A stretch of 64,000 bases of DNA from Ganoderma boninense (GCA_002900995.3 CM035305.1:3084467-3148466); one strand, 5' to 3'. Positions 23,449-36,254 are shown, numbered from the stretch's first letter. A program made the numbers and translations. Notes: a model not told the origin generated them from the sequence alone.

Positions 23449-25865
23449 CTATCTATCATCTAAGGACAAGTCCCCCTTCCGATCGTTGTCGCCTGGAGCC
23501 ATCCTCGCTGAATGGCTGCCAAACTGCATCGCTCTCTTCTTCCTCCCACTCGCTTCTACCAGTCCCAGCTTCCGTGCTGCCAGACGCAGTAAAAGCTTCT
23601 CCCCTACACCCTGTTCCAAACGTGGATCCATCTTGAGATGTACCGGAAACTGCGCGAGTGCATTGACAACAGATAGAGAGAGGAATGGGTGTCTTGTCTC
23701 TTTGCCCCAAGACGATATCACACGGTCGTCTCTTCCCAAGTTCCTTGTGGGTATGCGATCGATTTCGAGCTGAAGCTGCAAGGAGGGGTGTCAAAGAGAG
23801 GGATGCGCCATGATCATGCTACGTACCTCGTCCACGACCGCTTGCCAGCCGCCTGCTTTGAAAGCGGTACGGTGTCTGCCATATCCGCCCAGGAGCTCGT
23901 CCGAACCTAGCCCATTGAGGAGCACCCGGGCTGGACTCGTGTAGGGCTGCGGCTCTGCGCCTGGATGGGAACGTATTTTTCCAATTCCCCGTGCTGCGAA
24001 ATACAGAGCAATTGCCAGACTCTGCGAATCCAGTCAGATTGTACTCATATGGAGAGAATTCGGACGCACGAGATCCATGACTGTTCTGGAAGGAAACATG
24101 AGAGCTTCTACGGCTTCTCGAGCATTCTGAGATTCCTGGAAACTGGTATAAGATAATTGAAGTTGGTCACGGATAGAACACCAACCTCGTATGGAACGTC
24201 GATCTCCAAGAAATTCCACGTCCGTCGTGGGCACAGTCGCCGAAGCTCTTCTACCTCCTGCCTACCTGTCAGTCTGTCCGGGACATCATATGTGACTTTC
24301 ACTGTCGAGTAGTCCAGCGGGTCACGGAGCTTTTGCTTCTTCTCTCTCTTAGGGAGAGCGTAGATATTCCCCTCAACTTTGACAGCGATCTTCCGAGGGT
24401 TCTCGAACGCAACGTTGAGCAGATCGATGGGCTCATCCGGAGCGACGTGTCTAAGTGATCATGAGCATGAGCAATCAACACTTAAAAAATGAGAGCAAAA
24501 AAGTTACCTGTCAGCTAGAAACGCTATCATAGTAGAGTCTATCCCTCCACTGAAGAAGACAGCGACTCGGGCTTGTCCTGGTGGGGTGCTGTAGAAGAAC
24601 ATAGTTTGGACGGTGAGAATGATGTCAACTATGTCATGAGCTTACTCTCTTCTCGGGATGCTGCAGATCCTCAGCATAACGCTATGATCCAGTTGTGCGA
24701 TCAAGCTGTCCACAGCTGGAAACAGTTGTGGAGGTATATTGTCTAGACTTTGCACTCTAGGTGGATCGTCCGGGATGGTACGGTTCACAGCGGCTGGATG
24801 TGCCTAGAACTCCGTGTTTCTGGCTTTAATTCCAAATGGTCTAGTCTGATTGGAAGAGGGAGATCACGTACGAAGGGGAGCTCGATGCTGGTCGCTCGAG
24901 AGATCGGGACAATGCATGAGCGCAAGTCCAGTATCTAGTAGAGCGTCAGGGTCGCGATGACGTGCAGAATGGATGGTAAGCACACACATTGTTCATGGAA
25001 GCCAGACTGTTGATATCCAAGGAGTATATGAACCCTGTAGATATTTCCTCAAGGGTATAATCGGCATCCGACCCAGCAGAGACCGAGGCGAGCAGGAAAT
25101 AAGGATTAGACTCGTTTGGGTGGTGGATCAACAGGGACCGCCGTCCAAGCGGATCACGCCCGAAGTAAACCGTGTTGGATACTCTCTATTAAATGATTAG
25201 TGAACTAGTTATGATACCGTGCCACGGACTGTCTCACATGAAAGAATAGGAACGCATATCTGAGGGCATGCATCAGCAAATGAATACTAATGCGTGCTTG
25301 ACTACGTCGTCTCTTTACTTACGGACCCTCTATGCTGCCAAACACTTGGCTAACATCCTCTGGGGTGGTTACTTTTGTCAACGAGGAAAACAATCTCCTC
25401 CCATCGTTTTCATCCGCGCCGATCTGTAAAAGTTATTTTCCGGATCGGTTCCCGACCTTAACACCAAAGGAGACATGGTTGGCTTACGTCCAAGCCCTCG
25501 AATATCTAAACAATCCTATAAAAATTAACTCTACAAGGAAGGCGAAAATCTATACCTCACCGTTCCAGCATAGGATGTTACCCGCTTCATCCGTGTGGGG
25601 CTGTTTAATAGATGCGATGCCCCGCAAACGAAGTTCTGAGGCAGTGAAGGCCAAGTTCAGCTGCTTTATTTCGCAGTGAATTGTTTCTTGTGCATCCGGA
25701 CCTACAGCAGGGTTAGATAAAGTACGCTGTGTGCCAATCGCGTCTGGACACACCTCGGGAAGCGGTAGCCACCAGAAGTCTGGACAAGACATCGTTGAGC
25801 CGACTCGATTGCGACAAGTCGCTAAAGCTACTTGTTGACTGGAGAGAAAAGAGTATTCCGCACAT
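23449..25865 (-). CDS. Asparagine-synthetase-domain protein, ASNSD1-like
   Basis: The protein pairs a class II glutamine amidotransferase domain with an asparagine-synthetase-type ATP-pyrophosphatase domain, as in the ASNSD1 family, whose reaction is not established. The start at 25865 encodes MCGILFSLQSTSS; Cys2 would be the amidotransferase nucleophile. Splicing at the donor near 25756 restores ASRGPDAQETI, and the next exons give GIASIKQPHTDEAGNILCWNGEV and VYFGRDPLGRRSLL. The synthetase half has the PP-loop SGGIDST (about 24540-24560) and LLNGLGSDELLGGY. The C-terminus KKRAMQFGSHSARM is strikingly like that of animal ASNSD1. True asparagine synthetases lack this arrangement and end differently. 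About twelve introns, no disruption seen. Confidence 0.85.
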
Positions 25866-26155
25866 TCTCCCCAGATTTGGGACTGTTGCACAGGAGTAGT
25901 TGAGAGGTATTTGGGGTATAAGTGGCCCCCAAGTGAGTCCAACTGGTGTTTGGCCACCGAACCAGACAAATGGGCTAAAGGACGAGGCGCCTGCTCTCTC
26001 GGCATCCGGGAATGCGGCGAGGATCGAGATCTGAATTTTACAGGGCGTCTAAGCAGGTCAGTAGCTTTCCAAGGCTGTCTCTTCAAGTCTCTCCCCCGCG
26101 TTCCGCCTGCCACTGTCTCGCACCCCTTGCTTGCTATCTATTTCGCGGTACTACG
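25866..26155. promoter_or_regulatory. Shared promoter between ASNSD1-like gene and DHX37
   Basis: The divergent start codons are 290 bp apart. Nothing more specific was recognised in the stretch. Confidence 0.45.
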
Positions 26156-29100
26156 ATGCAACCACGTATTAGATATAACTCCAGCGCAAGAAGCTCCCAC
26201 AAAAAGAAGGCGAAACGCGTGAAGGATAAACACGAGGATTCGACAGAGGGACAAGTCGATTCCAATGCTGCAATTGTCGTTCCAAAGAGTGAGGAGGAAA
26301 GGGAGCGGGAGAGAAAATTGAAAATGCGGGAAGAGGCGCGTTTCCTTCATCATATCTCAATTCTACATTCCTTCTAACTAACAAAGCCGGATAGATGCTC
26401 GCCGAGTCTAATTCCAAAGCGAACAGCAAGAAGAAGAAACGGTTAGACAAGTATATTGTCCGTTCGACACGTTCCAAATGTCCCAGTCACGGAATATCTC
26501 ACAGTCCTGTAGGATAAGAAGCTAAAGCAAGAGGAACGGCTGGTGCTGTTCGACAAACTCTCGTACGTTCCTCATCCGATTCAATTCTACTCGACACAGA
26601 GTCTCAATGGCGTACAAGGAAGAGCCAAGCTCAAGCGTCATCTGCACTCAACCTGCAGTCTTCTGCTACCCTCGGTACCGGTAAGGCGACCACTCACCAA
26701 CACCGTCTCGACCAGCTGGAGGATAAGGAGGTCAGGCGAGCCTTGGACGGTCGCGGCGGCAAAGGCAGACATCGTCGTGACAACAATCCTTCTCTGGCTG
26801 GAGCCAGTGATGACGAAGGAGATGCGGACGACCGAATGGACGTGGACGTTCTTGACGAACACAAAGATGTACAGGAGGGCATGTCTCGCTCCAAACCTGT
26901 TGTGATCGTCGATTCCGGTTTCTCTACCACCGTCCACTCACCTGAACCACAACTTGAATCTCTATCTCCCACTCTGGTCAAGGTTGGAAGCGCACTGAAA
27001 CGGAATGCCGATGGGTCCGTTGCGACGCCGAGGATATCGAACCGGAAACCCAAGAGTGCGAAGGTGCGCTTTGTCACTCGGTTTCTGCCCCCGCCCGCTG
27101 ACACTGTACCCATCATTAGGGAACGTTCGCATCTTGGAAAGATCGTAGCCAGAGTAAGAAGGCACAGGCCGTGGAGGAAGATGCCGATTCGTTCGATAGT
27201 TCCGATTCCGCCTACGATTCAGACTCTCAAAGCGACGAGAATACCGCTGCAGCAGAGGAGGCTTCTGAAGGGTCCCAGTCGGAAGACTCTGACCAAGGAT
27301 CATCTGGCGAGGACACAGGCGAGCAGGGTGAAGAGGCTTTAACTGGACCTCAGGAGAAGAAACGCAAGAGACTCGGGTTCAAAGAATGGGCGATGAAGCA
27401 ACTCAGTGCAGCGAAGGGATATGTCGCGCCGATAGTTGATCCTGAAGACTCCGCAGCCCATACCCTGGCCCTACCTGAACATCCACTGAAGAAGCGCAAA
27501 GTGGAAGACTCTGATGGTCCAAGAGAAATGCGTGGGCCCCTTGGTGAAGACCTCCACCTACCCAAGACCGCCTTCGCGCAACAGCTTCAAGACATAAGGA
27601 AGAACGCTGTGAAGCCCAATGCTCGCAAGTTTGTTTCTGTCACGCGACCCAAGGAGGTGGAAGAGGCGAGGCTCCTACTTCCGATCGTCGCGGAGGAGCA
27701 ACCTATTATGGAGGCCATCGTTCTGAACAGCGTCGTCATCATTTGCGGAGAAACGGGTAGTGGTAAGACCACTCAGGTGCCGCAATTCCTCTATGAAGCG
27801 GGGTTCGGTTCTCCTGGAAGCGGTCAGTCGCTCATCTCAACGACAGTGTTACCGTGTGACTAAATCCACCTCAGAAAATCCCGGAATGATCGGCGTCACC
27901 CAGCCAAGGCGAGTCGCTGCAATGTCAATGGCATCTCGAGTTGCACATGAGCTGTCTTTGGCCTCCACGAAGGTGTCATACCAGATTCGATACGATGCGA
28001 GCGTATCTCCGTCGACGGCAATCAAGTTCATGACGGATGGTGTTCTTCTCCGCGAACTGGCTACAGACTTCTTGCTAAAGAAGTACTCGGTTATCATCAT
28101 CGACGAGGCGCATGAACGGAGCATGAACACTGACATCCTAATCGGGGTGTTGAGCCGTGTCGTCAAGCTAAGAGAAGAGATGTGGAAGGAGGGCAAGGAT
28201 GATATGAAGGTTCGTGATCATTTCCTGTCAATCAGGACTACCTTGCAATTGACAACTTGCTGCAGCCACTTCGTCTCATCATCATGTCTGCTACACTACG
28301 TGTATCTGACTTCGCAGATAACAAGACTCTTTTTGCGTCTCCCCCGCCTATAATCAACGTCCCTGCTCGCCAACATCCCGTTACAGTCCACTTCAGTCGT
28401 CGAACACACTCCGACTACATCTCCGAGGCTATCAAGAAAGTCAGCAAAATCCACGCTCGCTTACCTCCGGGCGGTATCCTCGTTTTCCTCACCGGTCAGA
28501 ACGAGATCACTGGAGCGTGCAGGAAACTGGAGGCGAGGTACGGAAAGATCGCGTTGGAGGAGCGACGGAAGTCGAGACAGTCGCTACAATCGCGGCTTAG
28601 CCATCTGGCCAATGCTTCAACCGGAGACGGCGAACCGGGCCGCGCGGTTGCCCCTGCAAATGGTATGTAGCTTGAAGGATGTTTTGGGTGCACTTTCTCA
28701 TCACTGTGCCATAGCCGACGTAGAAGCTGAGGACTTAGATCTCGGCGACTCGCAACGAGCGGATGAGGTGCTAGCTTTCGACGTCGACGGAGACGTCGAT
28801 GCAGAGGCACTGGACTCAGATGACGAGGCGGAAGGTAACGATGAGTTGAGCATCGAGACCGAAGAAACTGACGGTGGGTTCATAACGTTATCGTTATCCC
28901 TGATGTGCGGCAAGTACTCAAATTGACTTAGTACCGATGCACATCGTCCCTCTGTATGCCCTTCTCCCAAGCGAGAAGCAGATGCAGGTTTTTAAGCCAC
29001 CACCTGAAGGCACGCGACTCGTAGTGATTTCCACCAACGTCGCAGAGACGTCCCTCACTATTCCGGGTATTCGTTACGTGGTAGATTGTGGTCGCGCAAA

Positions 29101-30574
29101 AGAGGTTTGTGCCATGCCTTCATCGTCCGCAACGGTATTGATACCCTGTATAGCGGCGATACGACGTTGCCAATGGGATCCAAGCATTTCAGGTCAGCTG
29201 GGTCTCCAAGGCCTCGGCTGCACAACGCGCGGGCCGTGCTGGTCGTACGGGTCCTGGACACTGCTACCGCCTGTACTCATCCGCCCTCTTTGAGAACTAC
29301 TTCGACGCCTTCTCCCAACCCGAGATCCTGCGCATGCCCATCGAAGGCGTCGTCCTACAAATGAAGAGCATGCACATTGACGCGGTAGTTAATTTCCCCT
29401 TCCCTACCCCACCCGACCGCGGAAGCCTGCAGAAGGCCGAGAAGGTCCTAACACACCTCGGCGCTCTATCCCTTGCTCAGGCCAAGCTTGGTTCCACTCT
29501 CGGTGCGGCGATAACTGACATTGGAAAGACGATGTCGCTGTTCCCTCTATCGCCAAGGTTCTCGCGGATGCTCGTGAGCGGGCGGCAGCACGGCTGTCTG
29601 CCGTACGTCATTACGATCGTGTCTGCGCTGTCAGTGGGCGACCCGTTCCTGCGCGAGGAAGCGCTCGAGCAAGACAAGGATTGCGATTCGGAGGAAGACG
29701 ACGACGTAGACGAGGATCTGAGCCATCTCACGAGCGCCGCTGTGCGCGCAAAGGAAGCGCGGCGAATCCGCCGGAAGGCATTCTTCGAGTCCCAAAAGCT
29801 GCATTCCTCCCTCGGCAACTCCTCCAGTGATATCCTCCGCATTCTCTCCGTCGTCGGCGCGTACGAGTTCGCTGGGGGCGGGCACAAGTTCTGCGACGAG
29901 CACTTCGTCCGACCTAAGGTGCCTCATCGTCTCCCCCTCCATCTAGGAGATAGTACGTTCGTTGACATGACATCCTGTGACTTTCTCAGGCGATGGAAGA
30001 GATCCACAAGCTGCGCGCGCAGATCAGTAGCATTGTCCAGACAAACTTCCCCGATATCCAGACGGGCTTCGCAGTGGACCTCCGTCCCCCATCCGCGCTC
30101 CAACTTAAGGTTCTCCGGCAGCTCATCGCAGCGGGCTTCATCGACCAGGTTGCCATCCGCAAGGACATTGCACAGAAGGGTAGGACCGCCGGCGCCGGCA
30201 CGCAGTACACGACTGCGCGCGGTGTCGCGTATCAGGCGCTCGGGATCCCGGACGAGGACGTCTTTATCCACCCCTCATCCGTGCTCGCCCAAGAGCCACC
30301 GCCGGAGTACATCGTATACCTCGAGGTCGTCCGTACGTCACGTGCGTACATTAAGGGTGAGTGTGCACGTCTCTGGTCAGCTCGCACCACCGTACTGACC
30401 CACCGGACTCCGTGAAGGTCTGACTGTCGTGAACAGTGCCTGGCTGTCCATGCTAGGCAAGTCGCTGTGCACATATTCAAAACCGTTCAAGAATAAGGAC
30501 GGTCAGTCCATGGTGATCCCACATTTCGGGTACAGGGATGGGAGCTTTCACCAATCAGAGAGGACCAGAAGTAA
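26156..30574 (+). CDS. DHR1: DEAH-box RNA helicase DHX37/Dhr1 (Ecm16), with apparent frameshift near the end
   Basis: Dhr1/DHX37 releases U3 snoRNA from the pre-40S ribosome in the nucleolus. The N-terminus ([20 protein letters not shown]) is basic, followed by an acidic serine-rich region. Helicase motifs are GETGSGKTT (Walker A), [12 protein letters not shown] (28102-28113), [17 protein letters not shown] and [10 protein letters not shown]. The insertion rich in D and E between motifs III and IV is typical of the family. HA2 and OB domains follow. Just after VIPHFG (about 30525) the frame breaks: a +1 shift gives [12 protein letters not shown] and a stop at 30574, the expected family end, whereas the frame as written runs on to 30722. 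A missing base, real or a sequencing error, is inferred. About twelve introns. A second, damaged copy of the 3' half lies at 33777-35823. Confidence 0.92.
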
Positions 30575-30992
30575 TCGTTGCTTCCACCCATGTAACTCTG
30601 TTCACCGACTGGAAAGCGATACCGAATCACTGAACGTCCATTCCTTGCATTCATTCCCACCCAGTGCCACTAGAGCTGAGAAACGCCGCAGCTTACCGCT
30701 CACAAGTGACGGAGAATTGTAAATTCAGATTTGTCTACATGCTAGTACTACACACGCTATCGTACTACTGCCAAAGATTAACTCTCCCGCACATCACGCC
30801 CAGCATGAACTCGTCACACACAGTGAGGAGCGTGTGGGCGGCGGTTCAGTACATGGATACAACGTCTATCGGCCACACTGGCAAGGCCTTGAAACCGTAA
30901 TGCCGATCGTGCGTTTATGCAGAGTATGTGGATGCTGAGACGGAGCCACCACGGCCGGTCCAGTTGACGTCTGTGGGATTGAATAAGAGAGG
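30575..30992. other. Convergent 3' intergenic region (first copy)
   Basis: About 418 bases lie between the DHX37 and 6PGD stops. No gene recognised. The same stretch recurs with small indels at about 35824-36254. Confidence 0.55.
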
Positions 30993-32875
30993 TCAGCTCC
31001 GCTCTGGATAACCAGGGATATTGAACCCACGGATGTCTTCGCCAGCTACGAGCTTGGAGTTCTGCTTGCCCGGAAGCACTCGGAACGTGTGGGCGCCGAA
31101 GTAGTCACGCTACAGAGTGAGCGAGGGATGAGTCGTGAAACTTACACAAGAATATATTATGATTGGAGCTTACCTGGGCCTGGATGACGTTAGCAGGAAC
31201 GATCTCACTGCGGTAACCGTCGAAGAACGCGAGAGCAGTAGAGAAAGCAGGGGTTGGGATACCCCAGAGGAACAGCCTGTGCGATAATGCGACGCCATCC
31301 GGGTTGTGCCTTGTGGACGGCCTTGTTGAAGAAGTCGTCAAAGAGCAGCGACTCCAAGTTGCCGTTCTTCTGGTATGCGGCAGTGATGTCGCCCAGGAAA
31401 ACGGACTTGATGATGCAACCGCCGCGCCACATTTGCGCAATGCCGGCGTAGTTAAGGTTCCAGCTGAGCTGTAAATTCGCAGCATAAGGAATCCCGGATG
31501 AGGTTGGAATGCAATGGCCACTGACCTCCTTAGCAGTCTCGCGCATGAGCATGAAGCCCTGAGTGTAAGAGATGATCTTGGATGCATAGAGCGCCTGCTC
31601 AAGGTCGTCGATGAATTGCTTCTTGTCCCCCTTGAACGGCTCCTTCTGGGGACCGGCAATCTGCTTGCTTGCGCGGATACGCTCCTCCTTGAGGCCAGAC
31701 AAGCAGCGAGCGAAGACAGCCTCGCCAATGAGCGTCACTATAGACGCCGATCAAGATCTGACCGATCGCGCGCATACGTCATATCCACCACGCACCAGGC
31801 ATGCCGGCGTCCAGGGCAGCAATAGCCGTCCATTTGCCAGTTCCCTTCTGGCCCGCCTTGTCGAGGATCTTGGTGAGGAGCGGCTCGCCATCATCGTCCT
31901 TGAACTTGAGGATGTTCGCGGTGATTTCAATGAGGAAGGAGTCGAGAACACCCTTGTTCCAGGTCAAAAAGATGTTGGCAATTTCGTCTTCATGGAGACC
32001 CAAACCGCGCTTGAGAATGTCGTAAGCTTCAGCAATCAGCTGCATGTCACCATATTCGATGCCTTGGCACAGGTCAGAATGCTAGGGAAGGAATGTGTGG
32101 GAATACTCTCACCGTTGTGGACCATTTTCACGTAGTGACCTGCGCCAGTTTCACCGACCCAGTCACAGCAAGGCTCGCCGTTGACTTGGGCAGCCGTTTT
32201 CTGGAAGATCTCCTTGATGGATGGCCAAGCAGCGGGTGAACCACCAGGCATGAGGGAAGGACCGAAGCGAGCACCTTCCTCGCCGCCAGACACACCGGAG
32301 CCAACGAAGAGAAGACCCTTAGCCTCAAGCTCCTTGGTGCGGCGGATAGAGTCGGGATAGTGCGAGTTACCACCATCGATGATGATGTCACCCTTTTCAA
32401 GGTGAGGTACGAGTTGGGCGATAAACTGGTCAACGGCATCGCCGGCCTTGACAAGAAGGATGATTTTGCGGGGACGCTTGAGCTTGGCAACGAGCTCCTC
32501 GATCGACCATGCACCTTGAATCTTGGTGCCTACATCAAACATACGAATACAGAGGGTGGGGATGGAGATTGAGCGGCTAGTGATACACCGGCTAGATAGA
32601 GTTGGACTAACCCTTAGCCTCGTTAGCGAGGAAGTGATCGACCTTGCTGGTTGTACGGTTGTAGGCGACGACAGTGAAACCTTTGTCGTTCATGTTGAGA
32701 ATGAGGTTCTGGCCCTGGAGGGAACTGGTGAGCAAGGCGTGAGATGAGTTGAAGGCGGGAGGGGCTTACCATGACGGCCAAGCCGATGAGGCCAATATCA
32801 CCGCTGGAAGGAAGGTTGGTTACGGCATGAGGAGATGGATGACAGGAAGGAGGATGCATACACGGGCGCAGACAT
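30993..32875 (-). CDS. GND1: 6-phosphogluconate dehydrogenase, decarboxylating
   Basis: This is the third enzyme of the oxidative pentose phosphate pathway; it makes ribulose 5-phosphate, CO2 and NADPH. Exon 1 encodes MSAPV (start 32875) and is joined through a GTATGC donor to [12 protein letters not shown], the NADP-binding glycine motif. Later blocks are [56 protein letters not shown] (catalytic lysine; the slash marks an intron) and [18 protein letters not shown] (family signature). The C-terminus, [15 protein letters not shown], ends at 30993. Around nine introns; the frame is intact in this copy. It is divergent from the branched-chain aminotransferase gene across a promoter that carries a transposon in the other allele. 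Confidence 0.95.
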
Positions 32876-33646
32876 TGTGGGGTACGAGAGGAGGACAAGA
32901 GAGGATGGTGGTGGTAGGAGAGAGGGATCGTTGGGATCGTGAAGAGAGCGTTGGGGGTGGATGATGGGTGATGAGATATGTAATCCCCGCCTCTGACGTC
33001 TTTGTCACGCCCGGTCCGGACTGCATGACCGTGCGAGCCGCCTCTCCCGGCAACCCACAGGGACCAATCCTATCGACTCTCTCTCCCCGCCTAGTCTCAC
33101 AATCCCCCGGCGTCCACGACCATCGTCATCCTGTGGCCAAGTCGGGTCGCCCAGGCCCATGCCTGCCCGTCTCCTCCCCATTCTCACTCCGGGGGGGCCG
33201 GTGCCCCATCGATAACACGCCGCGAAGGACGCGTCGCGGTCCCCCATAAGTATTGCGAGCGAACTCGGGCCGGCGTCACATCCACATATGCCGTCTGTGA
33301 CTACCGCGTCTGTGACCCCCGCGTCTGTGACGAACCGGGGATCCATCCGACTTGTGAGAAGAGCCTAATAGAAGAGCGCGCTGTCTCAATTGCAAGTACT
33401 TCGCCCTCTCCGTGCGCAGCGGGTTTCATTGCGCACCTTCCGCGAGACTGCACACCACCTGACAATCCCTCGCCTTTTCATAGTGGTGCAATCGGACACT
33501 GCCGGACTTATCGGCTGTACCGGCAAAAACGCTTCCGCGGGCCGCAAGGCGTCAAATTAATATGCAACAAGTCTGCGCTCGCGAGTCAGTCATACTTCCC
33601 TCTCAGCTCTGTCTTGCCCTTCCATCCCACCCCCCTCCTCCTCCGA
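32876..33646. promoter_or_regulatory. Shared promoter of 6PGD and BCAT, empty (uninserted) allele
   Basis: The 771 bases separate two divergent starts. The dinucleotide TA at 33092-33093, 217 bp upstream of the 6PGD ATG and 554 bp upstream of the BCAT ATG, is where the other allele carries the 21.5-kb element. Near 33280-33335 there are three spaced copies of gtctgtgac; cttttcatagtggtgcaatc and an ggcgtcaaattaatatg segment lie close to BCAT. The part 33094-33646 recurs almost unchanged at 59897-60450. Confidence 0.75.
33092..33093. other. Empty insertion site (TA) of the giant element
   Basis: The uninterrupted string cccgcctagtctcacaatcc here equals the left flank cccgccta (ending 38359) joined to the right flank tagtctcacaatcc (from 59895), with TA present once instead of twice. 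Confidence 0.85.
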
Positions 33647-33676
33647 ATGGCCTCCTCATTACGCTCCGTGCGGCTC
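33647..33676 (+). CDS. BAT1: BCAT, first 30 bases only (cut by assembly gap)
   Basis: ATG at 33647 and the codons for MASSLRSVRL are the beginning of the aminotransferase that is complete at 60451-62156. It differs by a silent GCC/GCT change in codon 2. The contig ends here. Confidence 0.85.
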
Positions 33677-33776
33677 NNNNNNNNNNNNNNNNNNNNNNNN
33701 NNNNNNNNNNNNNNNNNNNNNNNNNNNNNNNNNNNNNNNNNNNNNNNNNNNNNNNNNNNNNNNNNNNNNNNNNNNN
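33677..33776. other. Assembly gap (100 N)
   Basis: Exactly 100 N, a common placeholder for a gap of unknown size. The sequence to its right restarts inside DHX37, about 5 kb back relative to the sequence on its left. Confidence 0.98.
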
Positions 33777-35823
33777 GGAAGTCGAGACAGTCGCTACAAT
33801 CGACGGCTTAGCCATACTGGCAAATGCCTTCCAACCAGAGGGACGGCGAACCGGGCCGCGCGAGTTGCCCCTGCAAATGGTATGTAGCAATTGAGGACTG
33901 TTTTGGCGTGCACTTCTCTCACTGTGCCAAGCGACGTAAGAAGCTAGAGGACTTAGATCCGGCGACTCGCAACGAGCGGATGAGGCGCTAAAGCTTTCGA
34001 CGTCGACGGAGACGTCGATGCAGAGGCACTGGACTCAGATGACGAGGCGGAAGGTAACGATGAGTTGAGCATCAGACCGAAGAAACTGACGGTGGGTTTC
34101 ATAACGTTATCGTTATCCCTGATTGATCGGCAACGTACTCAAATTGACTTATACCGATGCACATCGTCCCTCTGTATGCCCTTCTCACAAGCGAGAAGCA
34201 GATGCAGGTTTTAAGCCACCACCTGAAGGCACGCGACTCGTAGTGATTTCACCAACGTCGCAGAGAGTCCCTCACTATTCCGGGTATTCGTTACGTGGTA
34301 GATTGGGTTCGCGAAAAGGGGTTTGTGCCATGCTTCATCGTGCGCAACGGTATTGATACCCTGATTAATAAGCGGCGATACGACGTTGCCAATGGGATCC
34401 AAGCATTTCAGGTCAGCGGGTCTCCAAGGCCTCGCTGCACAACGCGCGGGCCGTGCTGGTCGTACGGGTCCTGGACACGCTACGCTGTACTCATCCGCCC
34501 TCTTTGAGCAACTAACTTCGACGCTTTCCAAAGCAGATCCTGCGGCATGCCCATCGAAGGGTCGTTCCTACAAATGGAGAGCTGGCACATTGACGCGTAT
34601 TAATTTCCCTTCCCTACCCACCCGACCCGGGAAGCGCTGCAGAGGCGAGAAGGTCTAAACACCACCTCGGCGCTCTATCCCTTGTCTCAGGCCAAGACTT
34701 GGTTCCACTCTCGGATGCGGCGATAACTTGACATTGGAAAGACGAGTCGCTTTCCCTCTATCGCCAAGGTTCTCGCGGATGCTCGTAGAGCGGGCGGCAG
34801 CCACGGCTGCTGCCGTACGTCATTACGATCGTGTTATCTTGCGCTGTCAGTGGGCGACCGTTCGCCTCGCGAGGAAAGCGATCGAGCACAAGACAAGGAT
34901 TGCCGATCTCGGAGGAGCACGACGACGTAGACAGGAAATCTGAGCACATCTCACGAGCGCCGCTAGTGGCCGCGCAAAGGAAGCGCAGGCGAATACCGCC
35001 GGAAGGCATTCTTCGAGTTCCCCAAAAGGCTGCATTCCTCCCTTGGCAACCTCCTCCAGTGCATATCCTCCGCATTCTGTTCCGTCGTCGGCGTGGTACG
35101 AGTTCGCTGGGGGTGGGACAAGTTCTGCGCCGAGCACTTCGTCCCGACCTAAGGTGCCTCATACGTTCTTCCCTCCATCTAGGAGATAGTAAACGTTCGT
35201 TGACATTGACTCTGTGGACTTGTCAGGCGATGAAAGAGATCCACAAGCTGCGCCGCGCAGATCCAGTAGCATTTTGTCCAGACAACTTCCCCGATATCCA
35301 GAACGGGCTTCGCAGTGGACCCTCCGTCCCCATCCGCGCATCCAACTTAAGTTCTCCGAGCAGCTTCATCGCAGCGGGCTCATCGACCAGGTATGCCATC
35401 CGCAAGGACATTGCGCAGAAGAGTAGGACCGCGGGCGGCACCGGCAGTACACGAACTGCGCGCAGGTGTCGCGTATCAGGCGCTCGGGACCCGGACGAGT
35501 GACGTCTTATCCACCCTTCATCGGTGCTCGCCCAAGGCCAACCGCCGGAGTACATCGTATACCTCGAGTCGTCCGCACGTCACGTGCTACATTGGGTGAG
35601 TGTGACGTTCTCTGGTCAGCTTCGCACACCCGTACTGACCCACCGGACTCCGTGAAGGTCTGACTGTCGTGAACAGTGCCTGGCTTCATTTGCAGGCAAG
35701 TTCGCTGATGCACATATTCAAAACCGTTCAGAATACAGGAACGGTCCAGTCCATGGTGATACCACCATTTCGGGATCAGGGAATGGGAAAGCTTATCACC
35801 AAATCGGAGAGGACCAGAAGTAA
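33777..35823 (+). pseudogene. DHR1: DHX37 3' half, second damaged copy (probable allelic contig end)
   Basis: The copy begins at the gap with ggaagtcgagacagtcgc, matching 28567 onward, and ends at the stop region gaccagaagtaa. Single-base insertions and deletions occur every few tens of bases, so no exon stays open for long. The differences are almost all indels rather than substitutions, which points to uncorrected reads at a low-coverage contig end rather than to evolutionary decay. Confidence 0.8.
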
Positions 35824-36254
35824 CTCGTTGCTTCACCCATGAACTCTGTTCACCGACTGGAAAGCGATACCGAATCACTGAACGTCCATTCCTTGCATTC
35901 ATTCCCACCCAGTTGCCACTAGAGCTGAGAAACGCCGCAGCTTACCGCTCACAAGTGACTGAGAATTGTAAATTCAGATTTGTGTCTACCTTGCTAGGAC
36001 TACACACGCTATCGTAATACTGCCAAAGATTAAACTCTCCCGCACATCACGCCCAAGCATGAACTTCGTCACACACAGTGAGGAGCGTTGTGGGCGGCGG
36101 TTTCAGTACACATGGATACAACGTCTATCGCCCACACTGGCAAGGCCTTGAAACCGTAATGCCGATCGTGCGTTTATGCAGAGTATATGTGGATGCTGAG
36201 ACGGGGCCACCACGGCCGTCCAGTTTTGACGTCTGTGGGGTTGAATAGAAAAGG
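35824..36254. other. Convergent 3' intergenic region (second copy)
   Basis: This repeats 30575-30992 with small indels. No gene recognised. Confidence 0.6.
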
